Translations under genes and position numbers: made by a program
Shown here: positions 1-9,626 of the stretch, piece after piece
How positions within the stretch are numbered: the first letter of the stretch is position 1
How the letters are laid out: every line of letters starts with the position of its first letter
Notes under the pieces: generated by a model
What the model was told of the DNA's origin: nothing
Databases searched by the model: none
What the model saw: only the letters and a program-made list of their open reading frames with translations
Assembly: GCA_905479015.1 (NCBI GenBank)
Contig: CAJQKV010000001.1
Coordinates: 1 to 64,000, forward strand
Length of the DNA stretch: 64,000 nt
Direction of reading: 5' to 3'
Source: an uncultured Cyclobacteriaceae bacterium
GTDB taxonomy: Bacteria; Bacteroidota; Bacteroidia; Cytophagales; Cyclobacteriaceae

Positions 1-1641
1 AGCGTAAGTGTGGGGCAAGTCATTGATGTGGGTACGCCCATCGTGGAGGAGCAATTGCGGAGACTTCAGTTAACATCAGATTCAGCGATACATTATTCTT
101 TTTTCAAGCGGCCCTTGAACATGAGCTATTTTGATCACACATTGATCAAAGATCATTGGTTTGGAAATTCAATACTTAGCCAGAAGTCGTTCGAATTGAT
201 TTTTCTAAATCCACGAGTGGATTTGGATTTCAATTCAAATCACCCCTATGAACGCAATAATGGGAATTTTAACCCTGCGAAAGGCTTGCAATACAGAAGA
301 TCGATAGGTCTTTACGCCCAATGGAAATTCATAGAAATACAAGTCAAACCCGATTGGCTTTTTGCTCAAAATGAGGACTATGAGGGATTTTCAGAGCTGA
401 AAGGGCCAAGAACTTGGTGGACGCGTTATAATTGGTGGACCTATGCGGATCACCCCGAGCAGCACGGAGCCACAGATGAATGGCGACTCAGGCCGGGACA
501 ATCCTATTTAAAGTTTAATTATCGTAAGTTTTCTTTAGGCCTTTCCAGTCAAAATTTATGGTGGGGTCCTGGAAAAAAGAATTCCCTACTGATGACGAAT
601 GCAGCTGAGGGGTTTTGGCATCTCTCGTTAGAGACTCAGATGCCGATTGATACTAAAATTGGTACTTTTGAAGGGCAATTCATAGGAGGTATTTTAAATA
701 ATTCGGATTATAGCCCTCCCGATACGTTACGGCAGTACGGGGGTAAGACCAATTTATACGTTCCCTTTAGAGACGCGGAGCGGTATTTATCAGGAATTCA
801 TATTTCCTACCAACCTAAATGGGTGGAGGGGCTGTTTTTTGGCTTTTCCTATGTCAATCAGCAGTATTTAAAGGATGCCCAAGACGAGGGAGATATGTTG
901 GCTGCTCTGACAGATGCTTTTAATCGAAATGAAGGAATAGATGATCGGATGCGACCGGATAGATACGCTTCCTTATCTTTGCGTTGGATTTGGAAGGAGG
1001 CCCAAGCTGAAGTGTATTTTGAAGGTGGGAAAAATAAGTTTCAGGGATTTAAAGAGTTTTTAATGGTCCCTGAAAAAGATGCGGGATTTGTTTTGGGATT
1101 CACCAAACTATTTGATTTGCCCCGACCCAATAACTTCCTAGAAGTAGGAATGGAACTGACCAAATTGGCCCAATCCACTGATTATAGTCTAGCAGAACTG
1201 AACAGTTGGTACCTTGATCAAAATATCAGGCATGGATACACGCACAAGGGGCAGTGGATTGGGGCAGGCATTGGCCCAGGAAGTAATCTGGCGACGATTG
1301 ACCTCAGTTGGCTCAATGCAGACCATAAATTGGGCTTCATTTTGGAGCGAGAGCTTCACAACAGCGATTTCTATTATTTGGCATATGCACACAATCGAGA
1401 TTGGAATAAATACTGGGTTGATTACAGTATTGGGATTCAGGGATATACGCAGATCAAAGATCTCATGATCCAGGGCAGAATTACGCGTATTACCTCACTC
1501 AATTATCAGTGGGTACATGAGCGAGAACCTGGAGACCCTTATATCGGACCAGGTAATGATCTGATCAATTGGAACTTTAATTTGAGTGTGATTTATCATC
1601 TACCCACCAAAAGAAGGCAAATGAAAGAGAAAGGAGCTTAA
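1..1641 (+). CDS. Wzi-like capsule assembly protein, 5' truncated
   Basis: Outer-membrane beta-barrel protein of the capsule assembly Wzi family, which helps attach or organise surface polysaccharide. The frame is open to the left edge and no signal peptide is visible, so the true start lies outside the window; the GTG at 10 is only the first in-frame start candidate. The visible part opens with a GTPIVEEQLRRLQL-type segment, which in Bacteroidota relatives directly follows the signal peptide, so little more than the signal is missing. The rest alternates short beta-strand-like stretches rich in W, Y and G (for example WWTRYNWW and LWWGPGKKNS), as expected for a barrel. About 546 residues are present. 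The neighbouring polysaccharide genes support the call. Confidence 0.82.
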   Translation, partial: SVSVGQVIDVGTPIVEEQLRRLQLTSDSAIHYSFFKRPLNMSYFDHTLIKDHWFGNSILSQKSFELIFLNPRVDLDFNSNHPYERNNGNFNPAKGLQYRRSIGLYAQWKFIEIQVKPDWLFAQNEDYEGFSELKGPRTWWTRYNWWTYADHPEQHGATDEWRLRPGQSYLKFNYRKFSLGLSSQNLWWGPGKKNSLLMTNAAEGFWHLSLETQMPIDTKIGTFEGQFIGGILNNSDYSPPDTLRQYGGKTNLYVPFRDAERYLSGIHISYQPKWVEGLFFGFSYVNQQYLKDAQDEGDMLAALTDAFNRNEGIDDRMRPDRYASLSLRWIWKEAQAEVYFEGGKNKFQGFKEFLMVPEKDAGFVLGFTKLFDLPRPNNFLEVGMELTKLAQSTDYSLAELNSWYLDQNIRHGYTHKGQWIGAGIGPGSNLATIDLSWLNADHKLGFILERELHNSDFYYLAYAHNRDWNKYWVDYSIGIQGYTQIKDLMIQGRITRITSLNYQWVHEREPGDPYIGPGNDLINWNFNLSVIYHLPTKRRQMKEKGA

Positions 1642-1981
1642 GATCGTGCGGAAAGTGATACCTAATATATTACTGATGGGATCGATCTAGTTCCATGTGT
1701 TTTTTGGATGATTTTTTTTGAGTTAACGGAAGAAAGGATAGGTTTTATTTGAGAGGTGTTACAATAAGAGGACATTCATGGGGACCAAAAAACACTAATG
1801 ACATATATTTGACAGCGATACTAAACATTACCTAAAAACAGGGGGATAAGAGTCTTTGAGTTCTTGTTCACATGAACGTTAGAAAAAGCAAAATTTCAAT
1901 CATATTCATTGAAGCTTATTAAGACCAAAAATCAATTCATGACTTCCATCATTTCAAAAGGGATCCGCAATCAACCAGAAA
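1642..1981. other. Intergenic region before flippase gene
   Basis: This 340-base A+T-rich gap separates the Wzi-like gene from the flippase gene. I see no coding frame of useful length, no hairpin followed by a T-run and no exact TAnnTTTG promoter element. A short near-palindrome (GTTCA, CA, TGAAC at 1866-1877) is the only local symmetry. A promoter for the flippase is expected here but cannot be placed. Confidence 0.5.
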
Positions 1982-3232
1982 ATGAATTGGAATAGATTGA
2001 TTCTCCAGAACGTGGGTTCCTTGGGTGTCCTGCAAATGACCAATTATTTGGTGCCTGTTTTAGTCATTCCACTGCTTTTGGCTCGTGTGGGTCTTGAAAG
2101 CTATGGGATGATTGTTTTGGCGCAAGGCATCATGAATGTTGCGGTGGCCATTACTGATTTTGGTCTGAATTTAACGGGGACACGCTTGATCAGTCAGGCC
2201 AAAGGGGATCTCAGTTTGGAGCGGACGTTGACCCAAAAAATTTTGGTGATTAAAATAGTTCTATTGTTAGGAACGTTTATTGGATTGGTTTTTTTGGTAA
2301 AAACAGTTTCCCCATGGCAGCCTTATGAATATCTAATATTGACTTCTTATTTTATTGTTATTGGCAATACATTGATGCCCGTTTGGTACTTCCAAGGGAT
2401 TCAAAAAATGACATGGTTGGCTTTGTTGAATTTCCTGAGTAGGGTGTTTTACGTTGGGGCCGTACTTTTTTTTATAGAATCGAATGATGATTTGCTGTGG
2501 GTGAATGTTTGTAATGGGTTGGGGTGGTGTATCGCTGCCTTTTGTGGATGGGTGGTATTGTTTATAAAAACGAAATTCCGTTTTGAAAAACAATCATTCA
2601 AAGCAATTTATGCATTTGCGCATCAAAACGTTCCAATTTTTCTCTCGGAAGGAGTGACTACGTTTTATAGAAATATTGGTATTGTAATCGCTGGATTTTT
2701 TCTGAGTGCTCCTCTCATGGGGATTTATGTAATTATTGACCGAATCATGATGCTGATAGCTAATTCATATACCTTGGTATACCGGGCGATCTTTCCGATG
2801 CTATGCAATTTTGTGAAGAAATCAGATCGTTTTTTGAGAGATTTTTTATACTCGATTTTTTCAAAGCTGTTGGTTATGGTATTATTAGGTATGGCTGTCG
2901 TCATCTTTTTTGGGGGGCCACTTATTGAGATGCTTTCCGATGAAATTATCCTTACGGATATAGGACCTTTTTTATGGATTTTACCCGTGTTTATTTTTTT
3001 ACTTTTTTGCAATCTCCCGATTAGCTTATTAATTATCGCTTTGGATATGAAAAAAATGTATTTCGGCTATCACCTGATCGGTCTGATTACAGCACTCGTT
3101 TTACTTCCTTTTTTGGTTTCTTTTTTGGAGATCAATGGATTACTGATCAGTATAGCTTTAGCAGAATTGGCGATGTTTCTTTTTGGCGCGGCCGTATTGT
3201 ACAGAACCTATCGGATGCCCATCAATCCATAA
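1982..3232 (+). CDS. Wzx-type polysaccharide flippase
   Basis: Inner-membrane polysaccharide/O-antigen transporter (MATE/MOP superfamily) expected to flip lipid-linked repeat units to the periplasm. The 416 residues are almost entirely hydrophobic segments, about twelve, with short charged loops, which matches the family length. The N-terminus carries the typical pattern of an amphipathic start, then a segment ending in a GLESYG motif and a DFGLNLTGTR motif near residues 58-67. It is one of only two polysaccharide genes on the + strand. Its 3' end overlaps the end of the opposing glycosyltransferase gene by 25 bases, so the two transcripts converge with no room for a terminator between them. 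Confidence 0.85.
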   Translation: MNWNRLILQNVGSLGVLQMTNYLVPVLVIPLLLARVGLESYGMIVLAQGIMNVAVAITDFGLNLTGTRLISQAKGDLSLERTLTQKILVIKIVLLLGTFIGLVFLVKTVSPWQPYEYLILTSYFIVIGNTLMPVWYFQGIQKMTWLALLNFLSRVFYVGAVLFFIESNDDLLWVNVCNGLGWCIAAFCGWVVLFIKTKFRFEKQSFKAIYAFAHQNVPIFLSEGVTTFYRNIGIVIAGFFLSAPLMGIYVIIDRIMMLIANSYTLVYRAIFPMLCNFVKKSDRFLRDFLYSIFSKLLVMVLLGMAVVIFFGGPLIEMLSDEIILTDIGPFLWILPVFIFLLFCNLPISLLIIALDMKKMYFGYHLIGLITALVLLPFLVSFLEINGLLISIALAELAMFLFGAAVLYRTYRMPINP

Positions 3233-4335
3233 ATGGCATCCATATATTGATCACAGACATGATCCCAGGTATATTTTTTTGAAATACCGGATCTTGAATG
3301 ATTCTTTAAGTCCGTGACTCTTTTTGGATGAAGATCAAAGTCCTTGATTTTTTCACTGACGGAATCAATGGATTTATTAAAAAAATCACCAAAGCTACCA
3401 TCGGCTAACATTTCATCATTAAAAGGAGTTTTTAAGGCGAGAATCGCGCAGCCATAGGCCATGGCCTTGAGCATGGTGGGATTGGTGCCTCCGAATTCAT
3501 GTCCATGAAGATAGGCGTAACAATGGTGATACAGTTCTGCTAGAGTTTCGGCCTCATTTACATAGCCCGTCATGATGACGCGGTCCGTAGTTTGTGACCG
3601 GGCTTTTATTTTTTTAGCAAAGGCATCTTGAAAAGGAACGTCACCCACAATCACAAGCTTCTTATCCGAGAGACTCTGTAAAAAGCCTTCTAAAATGAGG
3701 TCTGAATTGTTATCTGGAATCAGTCTACCCACGATCAAATAATAGCTATTGGGTTGGAGGCCCCATTTTTCAATCAACGAAGGATTCTGTGAGTATCTAG
3801 GCTCGGCTCCATAAGCAATGACTTTAGAATCCGTTTGAAATTCTTTTTTATATACCCGTTGCATCTCGAGGGAATCATTGATGATCAAATCAAAAAAACG
3901 GGTCGCCTGCTTTGAAGACCAATAAAAATATTTGGAGCCCAAACCTTGCCATTTGGGACGCATCCATTCTAAGCCATCCACATTGATCATGGTTTTTTTT
4001 CGAAACAATCTGGTCAATAAACCAAACGGTCCGTTGGCTGAGTTGACGGCAAGTACAACATCGTAGGGTTGCCAGCAAGCATGCAAAAACGCAAAAAGGG
4101 AATGGCTCAATTGACTGAGTATTTTAGTTTCGATGGCCGGAAGGTAGACCAGATGGATCCCTTTTATTTGCTTGGGCCGGTGTTCAAAAAGATTCTTATG
4201 ACAATAAATAGTCACCTTGATCCCTTTTTCAACCAGGCGTTCCGAGAGTTCTTTAGCAAAGGTTTCATAGCCACTGTACACATAGGGATAGCCTCGCGTA
4301 CCAATCAGGGCAATACTGGGGGGGTTAGTGTTCAT
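3208..4335 (-). CDS. DUF1972 / GT4 family glycosyltransferase
   Basis: GT-B fold glycosyltransferase with an N-terminal DUF1972 domain (IGTRGYPYVYSGYETFA at about residues 11-27), a family that includes rhamnosyltransferases of surface polysaccharides. The C-terminal half is the nucleotide-sugar-binding GT4 domain, with a HEFGGTNPTMLKAM segment. Relatives have a second glutamate where this protein has lysine (LKAM instead of LEAM), so activity is worth testing. It is the last gene of the long minus-strand operon. Its start overlaps the end of the previous gene by 11 bases, which indicates translational coupling. The sugar donor cannot be read from the sequence; dTDP-rhamnose is a guess from the rfb genes upstream. 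Confidence 0.82.
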   Translation of the reverse strand: MNTNPPSIALIGTRGYPYVYSGYETFAKELSERLVEKGIKVTIYCHKNLFEHRPKQIKGIHLVYLPAIETKILSQLSHSLFAFLHACWQPYDVVLAVNSANGPFGLLTRLFRKKTMINVDGLEWMRPKWQGLGSKYFYWSSKQATRFFDLIINDSLEMQRVYKKEFQTDSKVIAYGAEPRYSQNPSLIEKWGLQPNSYYLIVGRLIPDNNSDLILEGFLQSLSDKKLVIVGDVPFQDAFAKKIKARSQTTDRVIMTGYVNEAETLAELYHHCYAYLHGHEFGGTNPTMLKAMAYGCAILALKTPFNDEMLADGSFGDFFNKSIDSVSEKIKDFDLHPKRVTDLKNHSRSGISKKYTWDHVCDQYMDAIYGLMGIR

Positions 4336-5467
4336 GGATTACAGTAAGGAGTTGCATGATGTTTTTTTCAAAGGAGACCAGTGAAAAGTCGGCATTCACT
4401 TTTTGTTGAGCCACTTGCCCCATAGCCCTACGTATTTTTTCATCAGACAAGTAGGGCGAAATAATTTTGGCAGCCTCTTGCGCATTGTCTAGAGGAATAT
4501 GGATGCCTGAAACTTGATGTTCAATCATTTCCAAGGCGCCGCCTTGTGCCGTAGCAATGACCGTTTTCTGACAAGACATCGCTTCTAATATAACGGTAGG
4601 AAAAGGATCGGGTGCCGTGGAGGGAAGGATAAAGAGATCTAGTGTATTGAGAATGGCCATGATGTCTTCTCGATAACCTAGATTGATAAAATGGCTTTTG
4701 AGTCCAAGGGTTTCTAGTTTCGCATTCAATTCATCATAAAGGTATTCATTGCCAGGATAGGCATCACCGACCATGATAAAAGTAAGTGCTGATTTTTTTT
4801 GCAGCAACGCTTCGGCAAGGTCTATAAAATAGCTTTGACCTTTCCATGGATGCACTCTGGCAATCATGCCAATGATCAGATGGTTTGGACGGAGAGATAA
4901 TTCTTTAGATAAATTTTGATTCGACGATAAAGATGAATAATCTAATCCATTATAGATGACAGAAATTTTATGTTGTGGGATGAATGTGGATAGGTGGTCT
5001 TTGACCGCACGAGATACCGCTATGACATGATCGGCATTCCTTGCGATCATCTTATGAATTAAAAAAGCAAACCAAGAGGGGGATTGTATGATTTCATGTA
5101 TGTGAAACACATGTTTGAGCCGGCATTTTCTGGCCACCCAGCTGCCCACGATAACCGCCGCCGTATTGGAGTAGATCAAATCAATATTTTCTTGAATGCA
5201 TAATTCAGTCAATTGATTTTTTGCGATCCAAAGAGTCCTAAACCTATTGATTAGGCCTTTGAAATTAAAGTATTTTCTTCTGATGATGCCGAGTTTAATA
5301 AAGCGGACCTCAATGTGTTCCTTTTTTAATGCTTGGCTTAATAATCCATCTTCAGATAGCACCACGAGAGGTTTATGGCCATTTTTTTTAAGCATCTGAA
5401 GGGTGATCAGCAAAATTTTACTGGCACCGTACATGTCAGAGGAGCTATGTAAGAAAAGGATGCGCAA
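4325..5467 (-). CDS. GT4 family glycosyltransferase
   Basis: Cytoplasmic GT-B glycosyltransferase of 380 residues. The N-terminal acceptor domain begins MRILFLHSSSDMYGASKILL (GT4_N type). The C-terminal Glycos_transf_1 domain has the phosphate-binding GMIARVHPWKGQ segment and a PDPFPTVILEAM motif, in which the second catalytic-region glutamate is kept while the first glutamate position is replaced, a variant common in this subgroup. The start codon lies directly after the stop of the acyltransferase gene with no gap, and the 3' end overlaps the next glycosyltransferase by 11 bases. Donor and acceptor are unknown. Confidence 0.83.
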   Translation of the reverse strand: MRILFLHSSSDMYGASKILLITLQMLKKNGHKPLVVLSEDGLLSQALKKEHIEVRFIKLGIIRRKYFNFKGLINRFRTLWIAKNQLTELCIQENIDLIYSNTAAVIVGSWVARKCRLKHVFHIHEIIQSPSWFAFLIHKMIARNADHVIAVSRAVKDHLSTFIPQHKISVIYNGLDYSSLSSNQNLSKELSLRPNHLIIGMIARVHPWKGQSYFIDLAEALLQKKSALTFIMVGDAYPGNEYLYDELNAKLETLGLKSHFINLGYREDIMAILNTLDLFILPSTAPDPFPTVILEAMSCQKTVIATAQGGALEMIEHQVSGIHIPLDNAQEAAKIISPYLSDEKIRRAMGQVAQQKVNADFSLVSFEKNIMQLLTVIHEH

Positions 5468-6130
5468 TTACGTTCGTGTTTTTAATTTTTTCGCAGGATT
5501 ACCGCCCATGACCGAGTAGGGTGCAACGTCTTTAGTTACCACACTGCCTGCGGCGATTACAGATCCTTTTCCTATGCGTACCCCGGATAGGATGATGCAG
5601 TTGGCGGCAATCCAGCAGTCGTCTTCGATAATAATAGGAGCTGTGGCTACGCCTTGATCTTTCATGGGGACATCGATAGAATCAAAATTATGATTTTCAG
5701 CGTATAAACTCACTCTGGGGGCCATCATCACGTTATTACCAATTTCTATATATCCTGAACATCCAATATAACTGTAGGGCCCTATATTCGAGTGGTTACC
5801 TATTTTGAGGCCCATTCCAACGGCGCCACCATATAAGTTACTAGGCCGAATGGTAGCATAACTTCCGATGGTAACTTTTTCACCCAATTGAATGCCTTCA
5901 GAGCTGATACAATTAATTTCAGCACCTCTTTCTATAATGAAGTTTTTGCCTACAGATAATTTGTGCCCAGAAATAATTTTGACCGAGGGACCTATCAAAA
6001 CAAGCCCCTTACTTGAGCGCCAAAATAAACGGAAAAACAGGCCCCTAATGAACCAAATCAATAATGTGAATAGAGAAGATAGGGTATTCCGCCTCCCCCA
6101 ACCAGCTTTATATTTATCACCGAGTATCAT
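5468..6130 (-). CDS. Hexapeptide-repeat acyltransferase (WcaF/LacA-like)
   Basis: Left-handed beta-helix acyltransferase, probably an O-acetyltransferase that decorates the polysaccharide or a sugar intermediate. After a hydrophobic N-terminal segment (about residues 18-35) come many hexapeptide repeats of the [LIV]-G-x4 type. The AENHNF segment supplies the expected catalytic histidine, and the C-terminus carries the usual IAANCIILSGVRIGKGSVIAAG coil and the VMGGNPAKK motif. 220 residues fits the family. It sits between two GT4 genes, five bases after one and abutting the other, so it belongs to the polymer operon. Acetyl-CoA as donor is inferred from the family. Confidence 0.85.
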   Translation of the reverse strand: MILGDKYKAGWGRRNTLSSLFTLLIWFIRGLFFRLFWRSSKGLVLIGPSVKIISGHKLSVGKNFIIERGAEINCISSEGIQLGEKVTIGSYATIRPSNLYGGAVGMGLKIGNHSNIGPYSYIGCSGYIEIGNNVMMAPRVSLYAENHNFDSIDVPMKDQGVATAPIIIEDDCWIAANCIILSGVRIGKGSVIAAGSVVTKDVAPYSVMGGNPAKKLKTRT

Positions 6131-6135
6131 TAATC

Positions 6136-7236
6136 CTAAGCAATGTAATTTTCAATTCCTTCAAGAAAATTCTTTTTGGAAAACTCTTTCAATCGCAATT
6201 TACCATTCTTTATGAGGTCATTTCTAAGATTGGATGAGTTTATCAGCTTTTTCATTGCTGTGGACCAAGCGTGAGGGTCTAAAGACTGGGCAGAAAGCCC
6301 CCCAGTACCTGCGATCTCATTGGTGGCTTCATTCTCCGACAAGATGACCGGTAAGCCATAAGAAAAGGCTTCAAGTATAGGAATACCAAAACCTTCATGG
6401 ACAGAGGGGAAGGCATAGGCCCAGGCATTTTCATAAAACCATTTGAGCTGATTCGCTGAAGCGTATCCCGTAAAGAGAACGTGCTCGTCTAGATTCAGTT
6501 GACGAACCAGAATTTTAAGCGTTTGATAATCATCTAAATCCTTTGCGGGTCCTTTTTGACCTACCAAGACCAGTTTGTAGTCAGGGAATTCTTTCAAAAA
6601 AAGAGCAAATCCTTTAATCAAAACAGCCAGATTTTTACGCTTTTCAAGTACACCTACGTGTAAAAAGTAGGATTGATGGACTAATTTTTCATAAGGTTCT
6701 GCGACGGCTGCTACATTAATTTGAGGGGCACTTTGATAAATGGTTTGAATGAACTTAGGCTTCAATAAGGAGGTGATTTTTTTTTCTGTTGCCAATGAAG
6801 CGGAGATGATTTTACTTTCACCATTAAGACCCTCAATAATGGACCATAAATAGTATTTTAACCACCATTTATTATAATCTTGTGGATTTTCCCAAAAAAA
6901 AGCATCGTGAAATACGATGATTTTGGCACATGGAAGGCTCCAAAGGGGTGCATGAAAATCAGGAAAAATGATGGCTTTGGGACGATGCCATAATATTAGC
7001 AAAGGAATCACCAATTGCTTCCAAAGTAAAGTATAAAAATGGAATAAAATATGGCGCCATTTATTATGATGCTTGAAAAAATTATTTTTTTCAATTTGAT
7101 ATAAGTTGGGATAGATCAAATATTCATACTTATTGGATTGGGCCGTAGCCGCGAGCAATTCTTGGATATACGTATTGAGACCTGTTTTGGCCATCAGTAA
7201 ATATTGAATATCAATGATGACTTTTTCTTTAGTCAT
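6136..7236 (-). CDS. GT4 family glycosyltransferase
   Basis: GT-B glycosyltransferase of about 366 residues. The C-terminal domain has the canonical EX7E region (VHEGFGIPILEAFSYG) and the GVLEKRKN donor-site segment, so this enzyme looks fully active. I chose the ATG at 7236, which overlaps the stop of the upstream polymerase gene by eight bases; another in-frame ATG at 7248 would add four residues and a 20-base overlap. The central part holds a few hydrophobic stretches around residues 60-90 that may touch the membrane. Sugar specificity is unknown. Confidence 0.83.
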   Translation of the reverse strand: MTKEKVIIDIQYLLMAKTGLNTYIQELLAATAQSNKYEYLIYPNLYQIEKNNFFKHHNKWRHILFHFYTLLWKQLVIPLLILWHRPKAIIFPDFHAPLWSLPCAKIIVFHDAFFWENPQDYNKWWLKYYLWSIIEGLNGESKIISASLATEKKITSLLKPKFIQTIYQSAPQINVAAVAEPYEKLVHQSYFLHVGVLEKRKNLAVLIKGFALFLKEFPDYKLVLVGQKGPAKDLDDYQTLKILVRQLNLDEHVLFTGYASANQLKWFYENAWAYAFPSVHEGFGIPILEAFSYGLPVILSENEATNEIAGTGGLSAQSLDPHAWSTAMKKLINSSNLRNDLIKNGKLRLKEFSKKNFLEGIENYIA

Positions 7237-8635
7237 GAGGTATCGCATTAGGTAAAATGGTCGTACTGTTCTTTATTTTCACACTTTGACCCACCATCCA
7301 CCAGCTAATTAAGGATACGAACAGATAGAGTTCCGCATTTGCCGTGAATAAGGGCAAGAGTAAGGCAAATTTGGTGGTTCCAGCTACAAATGAAATGATT
7401 TGGTCATTGGGGGTGAGTGCCTTTCGATAGGTTTGAATACTGGTTTTTATGGCCAGGTATAGTAGATTGACATAAAGAAACAGGCCTAAAACGCCCATTT
7501 GAACGCCAAAAATGAGAAATTGATTTTCTCCTCCTACGCTATTTTCATTATCGACGCCATTCCCATTACCACTCATGGCCAGGCCGATCCCCTCTGGAAA
7601 TTCAATCATACTTTCGAGGCCTTCAAACCATTCAATAAGGTGACCCAAACTCGAAGCATTTTCAAAAGTCAACGTATCCAAAACAAAAAAATATAAATCC
7701 TCTGAGGCAAAATACATGATATAAATAATGGAAGAAAATATGAAAAAGACACCCGCCCAAAGCAAGCGGTAGTATTTGAATATAAAAGCAATAAAGATTA
7801 ATTCTACAATAAAAGCGGCCAGAGAAGCCCGTGAGTAAGCGAAAAAGAGTGATCCAACGATAGCCATCATGAGGCCTCCGTAAAGCATTTGATTGGTTCT
7901 GTGTGGGGTCTTTATAAAAAAAATAAACGCTATGGGAAAAGCGAGTAGAGAGGCGCTGGCAAGATCTAAAGGATTAGCGAAAAATGCACCAAATCTTTTC
8001 ACACCAGATTGGGTCTCAAAGGTCCATGATAGTCCATAATTTCCAGTAGGTTCAACGTCGTTTATGGCATTTTGAAAATTACCATAATTGACAAGTGTAT
8101 GAAAATGTATACCACTGGCGAATTCTGCTAAATTGATGCAAAAAGCACCTAAAGCGATGCCAAGAATGAGCTTAAGCGTCAGTTGTGTTTGATGGTTACT
8201 CAAGGTCATATTTCTTCCTAAAAAATAAACGAGACCCATGAGTAGGATGTTCTTGAAATAGGCGGCTTTGGCCAAAAAGGCAACTTCTCCTATCGGCAAT
8301 ACGAGAAAAATAAAGGCCAAAAGAATAAAAGCGCCAAATACGAGGTCTATTTTGTTAAACTTGAATTTTTTTCTAATCAGATCCGATTGATAAAAGACGG
8401 AGACCGCCAGGGCAATAAATAACACAAATTCTTTGAGGTATTGAATGATAAATACCCCTATAGGGCTTTTGGTTTGTTGAAAAACAAAGCTTTGCAAAGT
8501 GATGTACATGGGTAAATACAGTATAAAGAAGATAAGAAAGTACCATTCTTTTCCTGTTTTTATCAAAAGATAAATAAGATATCCTGTGCCTAAAAGGAGG
8601 GTGAGGGCAATTAATATGAAAATGGGGATGGACAT
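7229..8635 (-). CDS. O-antigen ligase/polymerase-like membrane protein (Wzy candidate)
   Basis: Polytopic inner-membrane protein of 468 residues with roughly ten to twelve hydrophobic segments and one large periplasmic-type loop containing the segment GIGLAMSGNGNGVDNENS (about residues 355-375), the layout of the Wzy_C/O-antigen ligase family. In this operon, with a flippase, Wzz-like and Wza-like proteins, its likely role is polymerising repeat units at the periplasmic face. Polymerase and ligase cannot be separated from sequence alone. No matching gene lies in the 84 bases upstream, where I see nothing. Confidence 0.75.
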   Translation of the reverse strand: MSIPIFILIALTLLLGTGYLIYLLIKTGKEWYFLIFFILYLPMYITLQSFVFQQTKSPIGVFIIQYLKEFVLFIALAVSVFYQSDLIRKKFKFNKIDLVFGAFILLAFIFLVLPIGEVAFLAKAAYFKNILLMGLVYFLGRNMTLSNHQTQLTLKLILGIALGAFCINLAEFASGIHFHTLVNYGNFQNAINDVEPTGNYGLSWTFETQSGVKRFGAFFANPLDLASASLLAFPIAFIFFIKTPHRTNQMLYGGLMMAIVGSLFFAYSRASLAAFIVELIFIAFIFKYYRLLWAGVFFIFSSIIYIMYFASEDLYFFVLDTLTFENASSLGHLIEWFEGLESMIEFPEGIGLAMSGNGNGVDNENSVGGENQFLIFGVQMGVLGLFLYVNLLYLAIKTSIQTYRKALTPNDQIISFVAGTTKFALLLPLFTANAELYLFVSLISWWMVGQSVKIKNSTTILPNAIPHD

Positions 8636-8719
8636 GATTTTTTAGGTACTCATGATCATTTGCTGAATGTTTGGGCAAAGGGGGATCATATCAATGTAGT
8701 AGATCAGCATAAATAAGTG

Positions 8720-9619
8720 TCACAATTGTGTTGAATATCCCTCTAAAAAGCCTTTCCAAGATATTTTTAATTTTTTCCTTCGTCGCTTCAATATGAAATA
8801 TACACTATAACTGATTATTTTCAATAAAAGATAAAGATGAGCGTTGATGGCATGAATGCCTCTAGCGTGTAATCTGGCAAGAAAAATATGATTTCTTATA
8901 TTTAAGTAATGAACAAATGGAGATAGAAATCCCTCTTCCATTTTTTTTTTATTTTTACTGCTGGCCCCTATCTTATGATAAATCGGAAGGGTCGGGTTGT
9001 AAGCCAGAAGATAGCCCAATTTCCTAATTCTTAAAGACCAATCCACATCTTCGTAATAGGCAAAAAAGTGTTCGTTCAACAATCCCACTTCGGTGATTAT
9101 TTCTGATTTCAGAAGGATGCAACAACCCGTGATCCAATCGACATACCTAGACTCATTATATTTTTCAGTGTCTGTCTGGTTGTATCCAATGGTTCTTGTG
9201 GACGCATTCAATGGATAATAAATACCCCCTGCATTCCATATCGTATCAGGTTTATCATGGAACATTATTTTTGGCTGTACCGCGGCAATATGAGGATTAG
9301 AATGGAGAGTCATCAAAAGGGGATCTATAAAATTTCTGGGGGCAATGGTGTCATTATTTAACAACATGATATACTCAGCACTTAAAGTTAACCCATATTT
9401 AATTCCAATATTATTGGCTCCTGTAAAGCCCAGATTTTTTTTTTGAGGTAGGAGAGTGATACTTGGAAAGTTACTTTTTAATTTTTCGGCAGGTTTTTTT
9501 TGACTTTCATTGTCTACCACTATAATGCTAAAATCGGTATTTTTGGTCTGATGCAGTGATTTTAGGCAATCTTGCGTGTCATCATAATTTTTCCAATTAA
9601 CTACAATAATAGCGACCAT
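8720..9619 (-). CDS. GT2 family glycosyltransferase
   Basis: GT-A fold family 2 glycosyltransferase, 299 residues, resembling WcaA/rhamnosyl-transferase-like enzymes. The N-terminus VAIIVVNWKNYDDTQDCLKSL is the typical nucleotide-binding strand-loop, VDNES follows near residue 37, LLNNDT (about residue 87) is the DxD-like metal site, and YYEDVDWSLR (about residue 190) is the conserved ED motif of the acceptor side. It is separated by seven bases from the upstream Wzz-like gene. A basic stretch near the C-terminus (KRRRKKLK) may bind the membrane surface. Confidence 0.87.
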   Translation of the reverse strand: MVAIIVVNWKNYDDTQDCLKSLHQTKNTDFSIIVVDNESQKKPAEKLKSNFPSITLLPQKKNLGFTGANNIGIKYGLTLSAEYIMLLNNDTIAPRNFIDPLLMTLHSNPHIAAVQPKIMFHDKPDTIWNAGGIYYPLNASTRTIGYNQTDTEKYNESRYVDWITGCCILLKSEIITEVGLLNEHFFAYYEDVDWSLRIRKLGYLLAYNPTLPIYHKIGASSKNKKKMEEGFLSPFVHYLNIRNHIFLARLHARGIHAINAHLYLLLKIISYSVYFILKRRRKKLKISWKGFLEGYSTQL

Positions 9620-9626
9620 GTGAGGG

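Noticed and set aside
1189-1392. Minus-strand frame inside the Wzi-like gene, and similar frames antisense to other long genes
   Set aside because: These frames mirror strongly supported genes, show no domain, start or promoter evidence, and are best seen as coding shadows.
1866-1877. Near-palindrome in the gap before the flippase gene
   Set aside because: Only five paired bases with a two-base centre and no T-run; too weak for a terminator or an assigned operator.
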